Positions 44,367-53,788 of a stretch of DNA of 64,000 bases are shown piece after piece. The stretch comes from SFTJ01 sp905210415 (GTDB taxonomy: Bacteria > Bacteroidota > Bacteroidia > Bacteroidales > Muribaculaceae). The notes under the pieces were generated by a model. That model was given only the letters and a program-made list of their open reading frames with translations. It ran no database searches and was not told where the DNA came from. The translations under genes were made by a program, and so were the position numbers. The stretch lies in assembly GCA_902476295.1 (NCBI GenBank), contig CABSDC010000002.1:17493-81492 (forward strand). Reading direction: 5' to 3'. The first letter of the stretch is position 1; every line of letters begins with the position of its first letter.

Positions 44367-46142
44367 TTAATTCGCTTTTCGTTTCCTTCTCGATGTTTTG
44401 ATTTCTTCTTGCATCAAAGCATCCATTTCATCCTTGCATCCAAATATACTTTCTGGTGTATCTGGTCGCAAATTTTCATACCATTTAAAACCTTCAAGGA
44501 AAAGATCTGATTTTTTTGCCAAAAACAATGGAACTGCACGGCCTGACACATCTGGCCAAAGTACCATTTTATCCATCTGCTGCTTTGGTTTCAACTTAAC
44601 TACCAAATAACTCCCTATAGCATTGATAAGTTTATTATATGTGGAATCATTTTCCATTGGATAAGTTAGCACCAGCACATTTCCATTCACATCAAGTTGA
44701 CGCAATTCTTTATCCATGAAATATGCCTTCATGCTCTTACCTGACAATTGATTGTAGTATGTCTCATCGAGATGTTCGGCAATAAAACCGAAATCTGGCA
44801 ATGTTGCCCAATCAACGGCAGAATCATTAAAATGCACATTAATTTCATTACCCGTGATTTGGCGTTCTCCACTCCACACAACGGAATGTCGATACATATT
44901 CAGGATTGAATCTTTTTCGGCAAATGCCATAGAGTCGCACACACCCTGCACATCCGAACGGAAAAATCTAACTTTGTGATAAGCTAATAAAACCCTCAAG
45001 GAATCTTTATCAAGATAAGTGCTTAAAGTATCGCCATGAAGATACAAGGTATCACCTTGAGAAAACTCTCTTGCTCGTGCTCTACCAGTTGCAAATGAGC
45101 GATTTTCTTTTTCATTGTGATAACCGTAATCACCATCAAGAATTGATTTTCTCACCGTATCAGTAAGTATAATGTTTCCATACGCCTCGCCTACTCCAGT
45201 GTTTCTATCATAATACAACGTATCTCCTACCACCGTTTGTCCATTCTTTGTGACAATCTGCGAACGATTATATAGAGTGCTATTTTCAAGCTCTGTATTA
45301 TACCATCCCTTTTTGCTATATATCACATTGCTATCAGAAACTATCGATGTAGAACCAAGAATATCGGCAATGTGTGATGCTGTATTGTAATGGAGTGTAT
45401 CAGTGGTCATCACATACTTTTTATTAACCAATTCCACGTCATATAGGAACTCTGCATTCTTGGTATTAGGCTCATACTGCCCGTATACCGATGACAATTC
45501 GTTTTGCGAGTCAATGATTTTACCGCCTTCAAAGAAATAGCCATAATTGTTTCGCATATCATAATCAAGGCTATCAGTATATAGCGTTACATCGCGATTA
45601 ATCATCCTCACATTGTTGCGCAATTGTGCAAGCTCATCTTGTCCGCTATAATAAAGCACATCAGCATAAACAAACAATGTGTCGCCTTGCTGCATTTTCA
45701 CGTGGCCAAATGCATCAAGTGAATTAGTAGACTCATAGAAATGAGCGCTATCACACCACATAAACATTCCCTCTTTACGAAACTTCACATTTCCACGAAG
45801 TATCTGATAATCTGGATTTACTGCATAGTCGGCAGATAACACATCTGAGTTTTCAAGGAAGATCTTGTTTTTTTGATAACGATTGGCCGATGGAATCTGC
45901 GGTTTTATTCTCGAAGCTTTCTTATTATTCACTCGCTTGGGGTGATGCGCAGTGATTTTGGTCTTCAATGGGATGCTATGATTTGTAGTTTTATTCTGCG
46001 CCCACACCGTTTCTAAAAATATGTTGTTACACAGATTTATAGCCAAAAGGCATAAGACCCCCAAAAGAATCTTATGCCCAGTGTGCTTATATGTTTTATT
46101 TTTTTTCGTGTTCACAAAAATGTAAAAATAAATGTGTTTCAA
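44367..46142 (-). CDS. OstA/LptA-like outer-membrane biogenesis protein
   Basis: A ~591-residue exported protein. After a hydrophobic signal region (KILLGVLCLLAINLC near residue 28 to Ala-Gln near residue 49) it consists of many short beta-repeats characteristic of OstA/LptA-like jellyroll domains (LRGNVKFRKEGMFMWCDSA, AFGHVKMQQGDTLFVYAD, NNVRMINRD). This suggests a role in lipopolysaccharide transport across the periplasm. The start is uncertain: the only in-frame initiators are TTG at 46142, directly after the preceding stop, and GTG at 46115; there is no ATG before the signal peptide. It is translationally coupled to the PPIase gene upstream, with zero gap. Confidence 0.85.
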   Translation of the reverse strand: MKHIYFYIFVNTKKNKTYKHTGHKILLGVLCLLAINLCNNIFLETVWAQNKTTNHSIPLKTKITAHHPKRVNNKKASRIKPQIPSANRYQKNKIFLENSDVLSADYAVNPDYQILRGNVKFRKEGMFMWCDSAHFYESTNSLDAFGHVKMQQGDTLFVYADVLYYSGQDELAQLRNNVRMINRDVTLYTDSLDYDMRNNYGYFFEGGKIIDSQNELSSVYGQYEPNTKNAEFLYDVELVNKKYVMTTDTLHYNTASHIADILGSTSIVSDSNVIYSKKGWYNTELENSTLYNRSQIVTKNGQTVVGDTLYYDRNTGVGEAYGNIILTDTVRKSILDGDYGYHNEKENRSFATGRARAREFSQGDTLYLHGDTLSTYLDKDSLRVLLAYHKVRFFRSDVQGVCDSMAFAEKDSILNMYRHSVVWSGERQITGNEINVHFNDSAVDWATLPDFGFIAEHLDETYYNQLSGKSMKAYFMDKELRQLDVNGNVLVLTYPMENDSTYNKLINAIGSYLVVKLKPKQQMDKMVLWPDVSGRAVPLFLAKKSDLFLEGFKWYENLRPDTPESIFGCKDEMDALMQEEIKTSRRKRKAN

Positions 46143-47486
46143 TTATTTACCCCAAGTGTATTGGAACTCGCAATCACGCCAACCATCTTCAATTCTCACA
46201 TATGTGTTTTTTTGTTTGTTCTTAATCCAGTCGGCAATTATTTGTTGCTTTTTGTTGTTCTCATACATGGCTTTTATAGTCTGATAGTCCTCTGCTAAAT
46301 CAGCCTTATGACCTTCTATTCTGCGAGTCAATTGCACAATTGCAACGGTTTCTCGGTTTGTCTTTGGGTTCATCATCACAAAAGCATTTGAGATTTCACC
46401 CACTTGCATTTTATCGACCAACTTACCGATTTCAGGATTCAAGTCAGACATCTCAAATTTTGCAGACATTGTCTTTTCATTGGTCATTATACCTTTATTG
46501 AACTTTGAATCTTTGTCTTGAGAGACATATAATGCAGCATCGTCAAATGTCACCTTTTTGTCAATGATTTTACTTCTTATAGAGTCGAGTTGAGTAATTG
46601 CTGCAGTCAAGTCCTTGTCTGATACTTTAGGACGAAGAAGGATATGACGAGTATTCACACGGTCGCCTCGCTTCTCAATCAGCTGGATAATGTGGAAACC
46701 CGCATCGGTTTCTACAATCTTAGAGACCTTTTTAGGGTCATTCAGGTTAAATGCGACATTAGCATATTCCGGGAAAAGGTCGGCTTTACCCATAAATCCG
46801 ATTTCTCCACCATACACCGAACTACCATCTTCAGAGTAAAGGATTGCCAATGTAGAGAATTCGCTTTCGCCATTATTCACCTTGTTGGCATAATCGCGAA
46901 GTCGAGCTTTCACTTCATCGATTTCTTGTTGCGGAATCACAGGATTAACTGTAACAATCTTCACTTCCACCTGAAGAGGAATATAAGGTAGAGAATCCTT
47001 CGGTAAAGAATTATAATACTTGCGCACATCAGCTGGAGTTGGCTTCACATCCTTAGTAAGCTTGCTTTGCACCTCCTGGATGGTAGCTTGATCGCGCACC
47101 ATATTGATGGTTTGTTCACGCAATTCTGGCAATGGCTTACGGAAATATTCTTCGACTTTCTCTTTCGAACCAAGATTGGTGATAAAATAGTTGATTCTTC
47201 GCTCTGCCTGTTGAATGATCATTGATTCCTGAACTTCCACAGAGTCAATTTTCGCTTGATGCAAAAACAATTTCTCAATAGCTATACGTTCAGGTATAAC
47301 ACAATACGGATTGCCCTGCAAAGATGCTTTCTCATATTGCAACTGCATATATTGTTCTTCAATTTCCGATTTAAATATTGGCTCGTCGCCCACCACCCAT
47401 GCTACCTCTTCAGCAACGTTGTTTTGCGCATATCCGCTAAGCGCTGTGAGTGCAAGTACTAATAATGTTGTAAGTTTCAGTTTCAC
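46143..47486 (-). CDS. SurA-like periplasmic peptidylprolyl isomerase
   Basis: A 447-residue exported chaperone/PPIase. The signal peptide is MKLKLTTLLVLALTALSGYAQ, followed by a SurA N-terminal chaperone region, then a parvulin domain (SEFSTLAILYSEDGSSVYGGEIGF and SKIVETDAGFHIIQLIEKRGD, around residues 195-275) and a second, less canonical parvulin-like part starting RHILLRPKV. It would assist outer-membrane protein folding. Start codon is GTG at 47486. It is first in the run to ostA and mutL, downstream of the terminator at 47618-47655. Confidence 0.92.
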   Translation of the reverse strand: MKLKLTTLLVLALTALSGYAQNNVAEEVAWVVGDEPIFKSEIEEQYMQLQYEKASLQGNPYCVIPERIAIEKLFLHQAKIDSVEVQESMIIQQAERRINYFITNLGSKEKVEEYFRKPLPELREQTINMVRDQATIQEVQSKLTKDVKPTPADVRKYYNSLPKDSLPYIPLQVEVKIVTVNPVIPQQEIDEVKARLRDYANKVNNGESEFSTLAILYSEDGSSVYGGEIGFMGKADLFPEYANVAFNLNDPKKVSKIVETDAGFHIIQLIEKRGDRVNTRHILLRPKVSDKDLTAAITQLDSIRSKIIDKKVTFDDAALYVSQDKDSKFNKGIMTNEKTMSAKFEMSDLNPEIGKLVDKMQVGEISNAFVMMNPKTNRETVAIVQLTRRIEGHKADLAEDYQTIKAMYENNKKQQIIADWIKNKQKNTYVRIEDGWRDCEFQYTWGK

Positions 47487-47617
47487 TTTCTTTCTAAATT
47501 AATTATAAATACAAATTTCACTATTTTTTGTCAATCGGCAAAATACATTTGCCATTAATGCTGTTAAAGAAAACTTTTTTAACTAAATCTATATTTACAT
47601 CATTAGCACATCGACAT

Positions 47618-47655
47618 AAAAAATATCTCGCAAGTATCACCTGCGAGATATTTTT
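47618..47655 (-). terminator. Intrinsic terminator of the second PPIase gene
   Basis: A 14-bp stem AAAAATATCTCGCA/TGCGAGATATTTTT (47619-47632 with 47642-47655), 9-nt loop, ending in a T-run on the minus strand. It lies 22 nt past the stop at 47678. Confidence 0.9.
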
Positions 47656-47677
47656 CATATTTTGCAAAAAGCGCTGT

Positions 47678-49597
47678 CTATTCTTTAACTTCTTTGAGCA
47701 CTTTCTGATTAATCACAACCTTGTATTTTTTCTTAAGTGATTCCACCCATTGTTTTTCAAGCATGTTTTGATAGTCACTTATGAGTTGCACCTTAACATC
47801 GCTGTACTCTTCAGGCGAAGAAATCATTTTACCATCAAATATAAAACTTGAGGCATATCGTTTGCTCGTTGGCTTTTCTGCCACCTTAAATATTGCATAA
47901 TCAACCAATGGATTATCGCCCTTGCCAGCCAAAACATGTTCAACGTTGACTTGCTTCTTGAAATTCTCTTTCAGTGCATCAAACTTTTTGTCATTATCTT
48001 TTTCTTTTGCAAGGAATGCTTTTGCTTCTTCCATAATCGAATCGTTGGTAGCCAACACAATATCGCCCTTAAATTTCGGTTCTTCCCAAGTATATGACAG
48101 CTTGTTGTCGTTGAAATATTTCTCGAGACCTTTTGTGTCCTTTGCTGCGCCATCCCATATCTTTCTGTTGCTAATTTCAAAAAGCAACATACCATCGTGA
48201 TATTCATTGAGAAGATTGTGAAAATAACTATCTGTATTGTATAGGTAGTCTACATACTTATCAGTAAGCATTTTTTCAGCGACCTCTTTAACAGCATTGT
48301 TCACAGTCATTCGTTCGCCCTCCTTTGATGAAGTCTTACGATGTTTAATTCCCTTTGAAACATCCTTAACAGAAACCTTTGTTTTGCCAATACTAAACAC
48401 CTCATAATCTGATTTGTTTAATAGCGCAACAAAAATGCTATCATTGCCATTTGCCTCAGTTATTAGGCTTTCAATATAAGATTTCCAATTTGGATTTTCC
48501 ACATACTTGAAGTTTTTCTTGATTTCAAGCATCTTAGCGTCTCGGGCCATATTGTTACGCTCATCTTGACTAATCATGGCATTTATCGCCTTCTTGTTTT
48601 CCGAGAAATCGCCAATAGATTTTGAAGACAATTTCTTCACGATATGCACACCATACTGTGTCGCAAATGGTTTAGAAATCGCACCATCCGCTAAGTCAAA
48701 TGACACTTTTTCAAACTCTGGCACCATTCTTCCAGTACCAAACCAAGGTAGTTTGCCGCCATTTCGTGCTGAGCCTGGATCTTCCGACTCTTTTTTTGCA
48801 AGCTCCTCAAAGTCTGCACCAGCAACAACTTTATCGTAAATAGCCTGTACTTTATCGAAGGTTTCTTTTTTTGCTGCTTCATCAGCTCTCTGTGGAAACA
48901 ACTTTAATATATGTTCCACAAGTACCTCGCCTTTATCAGCAATCTCAGAGTTTACTTTCAGCAAGTGCCAGCCATATTCAGACTTAAATGGTTCAGAAAA
49001 CTGTCCAACAGGTGTATCGAAAGCCACCTTTTCGAAAGCATATGGCAACATTCCCACTTTAATATAACCCATTTTGCCATGCGTTTTCTTTGCAGAACGG
49101 TCCTCCGAATGCTTAAAGGCAAGTTGTTCGATATCCTCTCCATTTTTCAAGCATTGATATAGGCTGTCAATTTTATGCTTTTTCTCAGCCTTTTGCTTTT
49201 CATTATCGCCGAAGTTGACAAAGATATTGCTTACATCAACATTGCGCTTCATGCGCTCGTAGCATTCATCTGCAAGACGCTTCCTCATGTCCTTGTCTTC
49301 AAGATATGGCATAGATAAATCTCGTTTATATCCATTATACTCGTTGACAAATGCCTTTATCGTGTCAAGGCGCATTTCTTCGGCTTCAGCGACTTTCAAT
49401 TTGTACGTTACAAATCTATCAACGTATTTTTCCAACGTTTCTTTTTCAATCTGCTGCTTGTTGTTCTTTTGGTAAAGATATTCAAATTCCGATAGCTTGA
49501 TGTCCTTACCATTTATTTTCATAAGCACAGGATCTTTTGCAGCAAGTGCTACTAATGCCGTTCCAAGTATTACACCTAAAAATAAACTCTTTCTCAT
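47678..49597 (-). CDS. Parvulin-type peptidylprolyl isomerase, exported, two PPIC domains
   Basis: A 639-residue periplasmic foldase. The signal peptide is MRKSLFLGVILGTALVALAA. A SurA-like N-terminal helix-rich region is followed by two parvulin domains, roughly residues 120-225 (DRSAKKTHGKMGYIKVGMLPY, FDTPVGQFSEPFKSEYGWHLLKV) and 228-330 (EDPGSARNGGKLPWFGTGRMVPEFE, FATQYGVHIVKKL). About 300 residues of C-terminal chaperone-like region follow. It has its own terminator downstream and is not in the SurA-like/ostA/mutL unit, so two parvulins are independently expressed. Confidence 0.92.
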   Translation of the reverse strand: MRKSLFLGVILGTALVALAAKDPVLMKINGKDIKLSEFEYLYQKNNKQQIEKETLEKYVDRFVTYKLKVAEAEEMRLDTIKAFVNEYNGYKRDLSMPYLEDKDMRKRLADECYERMKRNVDVSNIFVNFGDNEKQKAEKKHKIDSLYQCLKNGEDIEQLAFKHSEDRSAKKTHGKMGYIKVGMLPYAFEKVAFDTPVGQFSEPFKSEYGWHLLKVNSEIADKGEVLVEHILKLFPQRADEAAKKETFDKVQAIYDKVVAGADFEELAKKESEDPGSARNGGKLPWFGTGRMVPEFEKVSFDLADGAISKPFATQYGVHIVKKLSSKSIGDFSENKKAINAMISQDERNNMARDAKMLEIKKNFKYVENPNWKSYIESLITEANGNDSIFVALLNKSDYEVFSIGKTKVSVKDVSKGIKHRKTSSKEGERMTVNNAVKEVAEKMLTDKYVDYLYNTDSYFHNLLNEYHDGMLLFEISNRKIWDGAAKDTKGLEKYFNDNKLSYTWEEPKFKGDIVLATNDSIMEEAKAFLAKEKDNDKKFDALKENFKKQVNVEHVLAGKGDNPLVDYAIFKVAEKPTSKRYASSFIFDGKMISSPEEYSDVKVQLISDYQNMLEKQWVESLKKKYKVVINQKVLKEVKE

Positions 49598-49657
49598 TAA
49601 TATTATATTATAGTTATACTTTACTATAACGTTTTTGATAGCTTAAAAATTATAGCA

Positions 49658-49701
49658 ATCCGCAATTTTTCTTCTTATAAAAACGAAGAAAAACTGCGGA
49701 T
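49658..49701 (-). terminator. Intrinsic terminator of guaB
   Basis: A 17-nt arm pair (49658-49674 with 49685-49701) with one mismatch, 10-nt loop. It is followed on the minus strand by an AT-rich tail rather than a clean T-run. It lies 27 nt past the guaB stop. Confidence 0.7.
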
Positions 49702-49727
49702 AACTCAAAATAAGTATTTAAAGAGTT

Positions 49728-51200
49728 TTATCCTCTACTATAGTTAGGAGCTTCACTTGTGATAGAAACGTCGTGTGGGTGACTCTCTTGCATACCTGCG
49801 TTTGTAATCTTAACAAATTTAGCTTGATGCAATTCGCTGATTGTAGGAGCGCCACAATAACCCATGCCAGCACGCAAACCACCAAGCATTTGATATACAA
49901 CCTCATAAAGAGAGCCCTTATAAGGAACGCGAGCGGCAATACCTTCCGGCACAAGCTTCTTGCTGTCTGACACGTTTCCTTGGAAATAACGGTCTTTCGA
50001 GCCCTTTTCCATTGCTTCAAGCGAACCCATGCCACGATAAGACTTAAACTTACGTCCGTTGAAAATGATAGTTTCACCTGGAGATTCTTCTACACCGGCG
50101 AACATACCACCAAGCATAACTGAATATGCACCAGCAGCAAGAGCCTTAACGATATCTCCTGAATATCTGATACCACCATCGGCAATCAATGGCACACCTG
50201 TACCTTCAAGAGCCTTTGCAACATCATATACAGCAGAGAGTTGTGGCATACCGATTCCGGCAATAATACGTGTTGTACAAATAGAACCAGGGCCGATACC
50301 AACTTTCACGCCATCTGCGCCATTTTCGACAAGATATTTAGCAGCGTCGCCTGTAGCAATATTACCAACTACAACGTCTACATTTGGGAATGCGGCTTTC
50401 ACTTCTTTAAGCACACTCACCACTCCCTTTGTATGACCGTGAGCGGTGTCAATAACCAATGCGTCAACGCCAGCTTCCACAAGAGCACGAGCGCGCTCCA
50501 AAGAATCCTTTGTAACACCGATACCTGCAGCTACTCTTAAGCGGCCAAGGCTATCCTTTGCAGCGTTTGGTTTATCTTTTGCCTTTGTAATGTCTTTATA
50601 TGTCACAAGGCCGATCAATTTGCCTTCTTTGTCTACCACTGGCAACTTCTCGATTTTGTGATTCTGAAGAATGTCTGCAGCCTCTTCAAGATTTGTTGAC
50701 TGGCTTGTTGTAACAAGGTTTTCCTTTGTCATAACTTCGTCAATCACTCTATGAAGATTGCGTTCAAAACGAAGATCTCTATTTGTGACGATACCAACCA
50801 GTTTTTTGTCATCGTCTACTACAGGAATACCTCCGATTTTATACTCGTGCATCATCTTCAAAGCATCTTCTACAGTAGAGCCACGCTTGATGGTGACAGG
50901 ATCGTAAATCATACCGTTTTCGGCACGCTTTACAGCATGCACTTGACGTGCTTGCTCTTCAATCGACATGTTTTTGTGAATAACTCCAATACCGCCTTCG
51001 CGAGCGATTGCTATTGCCATTTGTGACTCTGTGACAGTGTCCATTGCAGCAGTAATTAGCGGAACATTAAGAGTAATGTTTCGCGAGAACTTTGTTGCAA
51101 GATTTACTTGGTTTGGCAATACCTCTGAATAGGCAGGAATCAGAAGGACATCATCGAAGGTTACACCTTCCATTTTTACACGATCTTCAATAAAAGACAT
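49728..51200 (-). CDS. guaB: Inosine-5'-monophosphate dehydrogenase
   Basis: Oxidises IMP to XMP with NAD, the entry to GMP synthesis. The TIM barrel opens TFDDVLLIPAYSEVLPN, is interrupted by a tandem CBS (Bateman) pair at about residues 95-210 (IYDPVTIKRGSTVEDALKMM, VVTNRDLRFERN), and contains the active-site Cys loop GIGPGSICTTRIIAG around residue 300 and the flap YRGMGSLEAM near 390. The length of 490 is standard. It has a long (~110-nt) leader with a hairpin, and a promoter at 51318-51325. Confidence 0.97.
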   Translation of the reverse strand: MSFIEDRVKMEGVTFDDVLLIPAYSEVLPNQVNLATKFSRNITLNVPLITAAMDTVTESQMAIAIAREGGIGVIHKNMSIEEQARQVHAVKRAENGMIYDPVTIKRGSTVEDALKMMHEYKIGGIPVVDDDKKLVGIVTNRDLRFERNLHRVIDEVMTKENLVTTSQSTNLEEAADILQNHKIEKLPVVDKEGKLIGLVTYKDITKAKDKPNAAKDSLGRLRVAAGIGVTKDSLERARALVEAGVDALVIDTAHGHTKGVVSVLKEVKAAFPNVDVVVGNIATGDAAKYLVENGADGVKVGIGPGSICTTRIIAGIGMPQLSAVYDVAKALEGTGVPLIADGGIRYSGDIVKALAAGAYSVMLGGMFAGVEESPGETIIFNGRKFKSYRGMGSLEAMEKGSKDRYFQGNVSDSKKLVPEGIAARVPYKGSLYEVVYQMLGGLRAGMGYCGAPTISELHQAKFVKITNAGMQESHPHDVSITSEAPNYSRG

Positions 51201-51273
51201 ATTTAGAATATTTAAATTTACCTTTCGGCGTTATTAATTATTTCAATTCTGTTTTGTTGTGAAAACCGCTTAT

Positions 51274-51314
51274 GCAATAAAAAACGATTGCACGAGAGCG
51301 ATACTTTTTATTGC
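51274..51314 (-). promoter_or_regulatory. Hairpin at the 5' end of the guaB leader
   Basis: A 10-bp stem GCAATAAAAA/TTTTTATTGC (51274-51283 with 51305-51314) with a ~21-nt loop. It sits just after the predicted transcription start, so it would be the first structure of the mRNA. Role unknown: possibly mRNA stability or attenuation. No known purine-riboswitch core is evident. Confidence 0.5.
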
Positions 51315-51317
51315 GCA

Positions 51318-51325
51318 CAAAATTA
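51318..51325 (-). promoter_or_regulatory. -7 box of guaB
   Basis: CAAAATTA on +, TAATTTTG on the minus strand, matches the consensus. It implies a leader of about 110 nt. No clear -33 box. Confidence 0.4.
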
Positions 51326-51425
51326 ATAATTTTTTGCGATATTTCTGCCATATCTTATACTACATTTTTTTTAAATTTTTCGCATATCATTTATGGCAAC
51401 TCATTACAAATATATTATAACATTT

Positions 51426-51468
51426 GCGGTTTGTTAAAGGCATTTATGAATTACCCTTAACAAACCGC
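51426..51468 (-). terminator. Inverted repeat after recQ, probable terminator
   Basis: A perfect 12-bp stem GCGGTTTGTTAA/TTAACAAACCGC (51426-51437 with 51457-51468), 19-nt loop, starting 7 nt past the recQ stop. The T-rich tail is on the + side; on the minus strand the tail is only weakly T-rich, so termination is plausible but not textbook. Confidence 0.5.
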
Positions 51469-51475
51469 TTATTTT

Positions 51476-53647
51476 TTAGTTTCCGTTTTCGCTTATAAAT
51501 TTCAAATGAAGCAATCTTATCTCATCTTCCGAGAAAACATTTCCCCATTCTTGGAATGCCGCATTAATATCATCTTTTTCACAACTTCTGAAATAGTCCA
51601 TTACATCATTAATATCATCTTCGTCAATGATGTCATTGATATAATAATCAATATTAATTCTTGTGCCAGAGTAAACGATGGATTCTATTTCGTCTATCAT
51701 ACTAGAGAATTTCAGTTGCAACGATTCGGCAAGAGCATCAAGTTGAATCTGCTTATCAATTCCTTTGATAATATCCACTTTTTTCACGCTGCGCTTTGCC
51801 ACGGTTTTCACACGTAAATCAAAAGGACGCTCAATCTCATTCTCCTCTACATGCTGGGTAATCAATTTCACAAACGCTTCGCCGTATCTATGGGCTTTTC
51901 CCTCTCCTACGCCAGGAATATTTTGCAATTCCTCTATTGTAATAGGATAAGTAGTAGCCATCGCCTCTATTGAGTTGTCTTGGAATATCACATACGGTGG
52001 CAGATTATACTTCTTTGCTGTTTTTTTGCGCAAATCCTTCAACATCGCATACAACTCCGGATCCAATGTGCTGGCACCACCCGAGTGTGTTTCCACATCA
52101 ATGTCAGCATCGCTGAAGTCACGATCCTCTACAATCTTAAACGACGTAGGATTCTTAATATATTCCCTGCCAGTAGATGACACTTTCAGAAGTCCGTAGT
52201 TTTCTATGTTTTTCTCAAGCAATTCCTCAATCACGGCTTGATTTATCACAGAGTTCAGGAACTTGGCATTGCTCGAAGCCTCGCTACCATATTGTTCCAA
52301 ATCTTCATCTTTGCTATTCTCTACCGGTTTACCCAGTAAAACTTTTATCACATAATCAGATTTGCGCTTTTCCTTTAGGGCTAACACAGTCTCAATAATC
52401 GCACACAATTCATCCTTAGCCTCAATACGCTTCTTCGGATACTTACAATTATCACAATTTCCGCAATAATCGCCTTTAAAAGACTCTCCAAAATAGTGAA
52501 GCAATGTCTTTCTTCTGCAAACCGAAGATTCTGCATATGCAGCAGTCTCAGCAAGAAGTTGTTTACCAATCTCCTGCTCGTTGGTAGGCTTGCTCTGCAT
52601 AAACTTTTCAAGCTTCTTAAGGTCGCTCTTTGTATAATATGTTATGCATTCACCCTCTCCACCATCACGACCTGCACGACCAGTTTCCTGATAATAGCCT
52701 TCAAGGCTTTTAGGGATATCGTAATGTATCACAAAACGCACATCCGGTTTATCTATCCCCATACCGAAAGCGATTGTCGCAACGATAACGTCAACTTTCT
52801 CAAGCAAAAAAGCATCCTGATTTTCTGTACGCTTTGCGCTGTCCATTCCCGCATGATATGGCAACGCTTTTATATCATTAACACAGAGAGTTTCTGCAAG
52901 CTCCTCCACGCGTTTGCGACTCAAGCAATAAATGATTCCCGATTTCCCGGGGCGAGCCTTAATATAGCGGATTATGTCCTTGTCTACATCCTTTGTTTTT
53001 GGACGTACCTCGTAATACAGATTCGGGCGATTAAACGACGATTTGAATACCGTCACATTCACCATACCCAAATTCTTCTGTATGTCATGCTGAACCTTTG
53101 GAGTAGCAGTAGCCGTTAGCGCAATCACAGGACGCACACCGATTTCCATTATCTTAGGACGAACATTTCGGTATTCTGGCCTGAAATCGTGTCCCCATTC
53201 AGAAATGCAATGCGCTTCATCAACAGCATAAAAAGAAATTTTCACTGTTTTAAGGAATTCGATATTCTCTTCCTTTGTCAATGATTCCGGTGCCACATAT
53301 AGCAATTTGGTTTTACCACGCTTCACATCTTCTTTCACTTCAACTATCGCCTCACGCGTGAGCGAAGAGTTTAAGAAATGTGCAATACCATCATCTTCGC
53401 TATAATTTCTCATAGCGTCGACCTGATTTTTCATAAGAGCGATAAGTGGAGAAATCACAATGGCCGTACCTTCCATCAACAATGCCGGCAACTGATAACA
53501 CAACGATTTGCCTCCGCCCGTAGGCATGAGCACAAAGGTGTCGTGTTCAGCAATAAGATTTTCTATTATTGCTTCCTGATTACCTTTGAATGCGTCAAAT
53601 CCGAAATGCTTTTTCAGTTCAGCGGTTAGTATTTTGTTGTTGGCCAT
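51476..53647 (-). CDS. recQ: ATP-dependent DNA helicase RecQ
   Basis: A 723-residue 3'-5' helicase in recombination and repair. Walker A MPTGGGKSLCYQLPA near residue 41, DEAHC near residue 143, SAT-type motif ALTATAT, and motif VI QETGRAGRDG near residue 325 are clear. The zinc-binding site is CRRKTLLHYFGE...CGNCDNC (Cys at about 376, 393, 396, 399), followed by a winged helix and an HRDC domain near residues 530-605 (YNLPPYVIFQDNSIEAMA). A ~120-residue acidic C-terminal extension goes beyond E. coli RecQ. Its promoter overlaps the clpX terminator. Confidence 0.96.
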   Translation of the reverse strand: MANNKILTAELKKHFGFDAFKGNQEAIIENLIAEHDTFVLMPTGGGKSLCYQLPALLMEGTAIVISPLIALMKNQVDAMRNYSEDDGIAHFLNSSLTREAIVEVKEDVKRGKTKLLYVAPESLTKEENIEFLKTVKISFYAVDEAHCISEWGHDFRPEYRNVRPKIMEIGVRPVIALTATATPKVQHDIQKNLGMVNVTVFKSSFNRPNLYYEVRPKTKDVDKDIIRYIKARPGKSGIIYCLSRKRVEELAETLCVNDIKALPYHAGMDSAKRTENQDAFLLEKVDVIVATIAFGMGIDKPDVRFVIHYDIPKSLEGYYQETGRAGRDGGEGECITYYTKSDLKKLEKFMQSKPTNEQEIGKQLLAETAAYAESSVCRRKTLLHYFGESFKGDYCGNCDNCKYPKKRIEAKDELCAIIETVLALKEKRKSDYVIKVLLGKPVENSKDEDLEQYGSEASSNAKFLNSVINQAVIEELLEKNIENYGLLKVSSTGREYIKNPTSFKIVEDRDFSDADIDVETHSGGASTLDPELYAMLKDLRKKTAKKYNLPPYVIFQDNSIEAMATTYPITIEELQNIPGVGEGKAHRYGEAFVKLITQHVEENEIERPFDLRVKTVAKRSVKKVDIIKGIDKQIQLDALAESLQLKFSSMIDEIESIVYSGTRINIDYYINDIIDEDDINDVMDYFRSCEKDDINAAFQEWGNVFSEDEIRLLHLKFISENGN

Positions 53648-53682
53648 GGCTAATGAGTGTGATTATACCGGTTTGATTAATA

Positions 53683-53713
53683 CAAATATAAAAAAAAGGA
53701 CCAAAAACTGCAA
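53683..53713 (-). promoter_or_regulatory. recQ promoter embedded in the clpX terminator
   Basis: On the minus strand: TATATTTG (53683-53690, -7) directly follows the T8 tract of the clpX terminator; a TTG -33 element (53711-53713) lies in the hairpin with a 20-nt spacer. It leaves about 30 nt before the ATG at 53647. Confidence 0.6.
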
Positions 53714-53725
53714 GTTTTTAGTCCT
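53690..53725 (-). terminator. Intrinsic terminator of the clpP-clpX operon
   Basis: Arms of 13 nt (53697-53709 with 53713-53725), one mismatch, 3-nt loop GCA, followed on the minus strand by T8 (53690-53697). It lies about 64 nt past the clpX stop. Confidence 0.85.
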
Positions 53726-53788
53726 AAAAATATTTATTTGCCTCAAAAAACAACAAAAGCCACATCTGGGCTAATGCCTTAAAGACAA

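Noticed and set aside
51426..51468. Reading the palindrome after recQ as a protein-binding operator for guaB
   Set aside because: It lies about 225 nt upstream of guaB and next to the recQ stop; a termination role is simpler, though its T-tract is poor.
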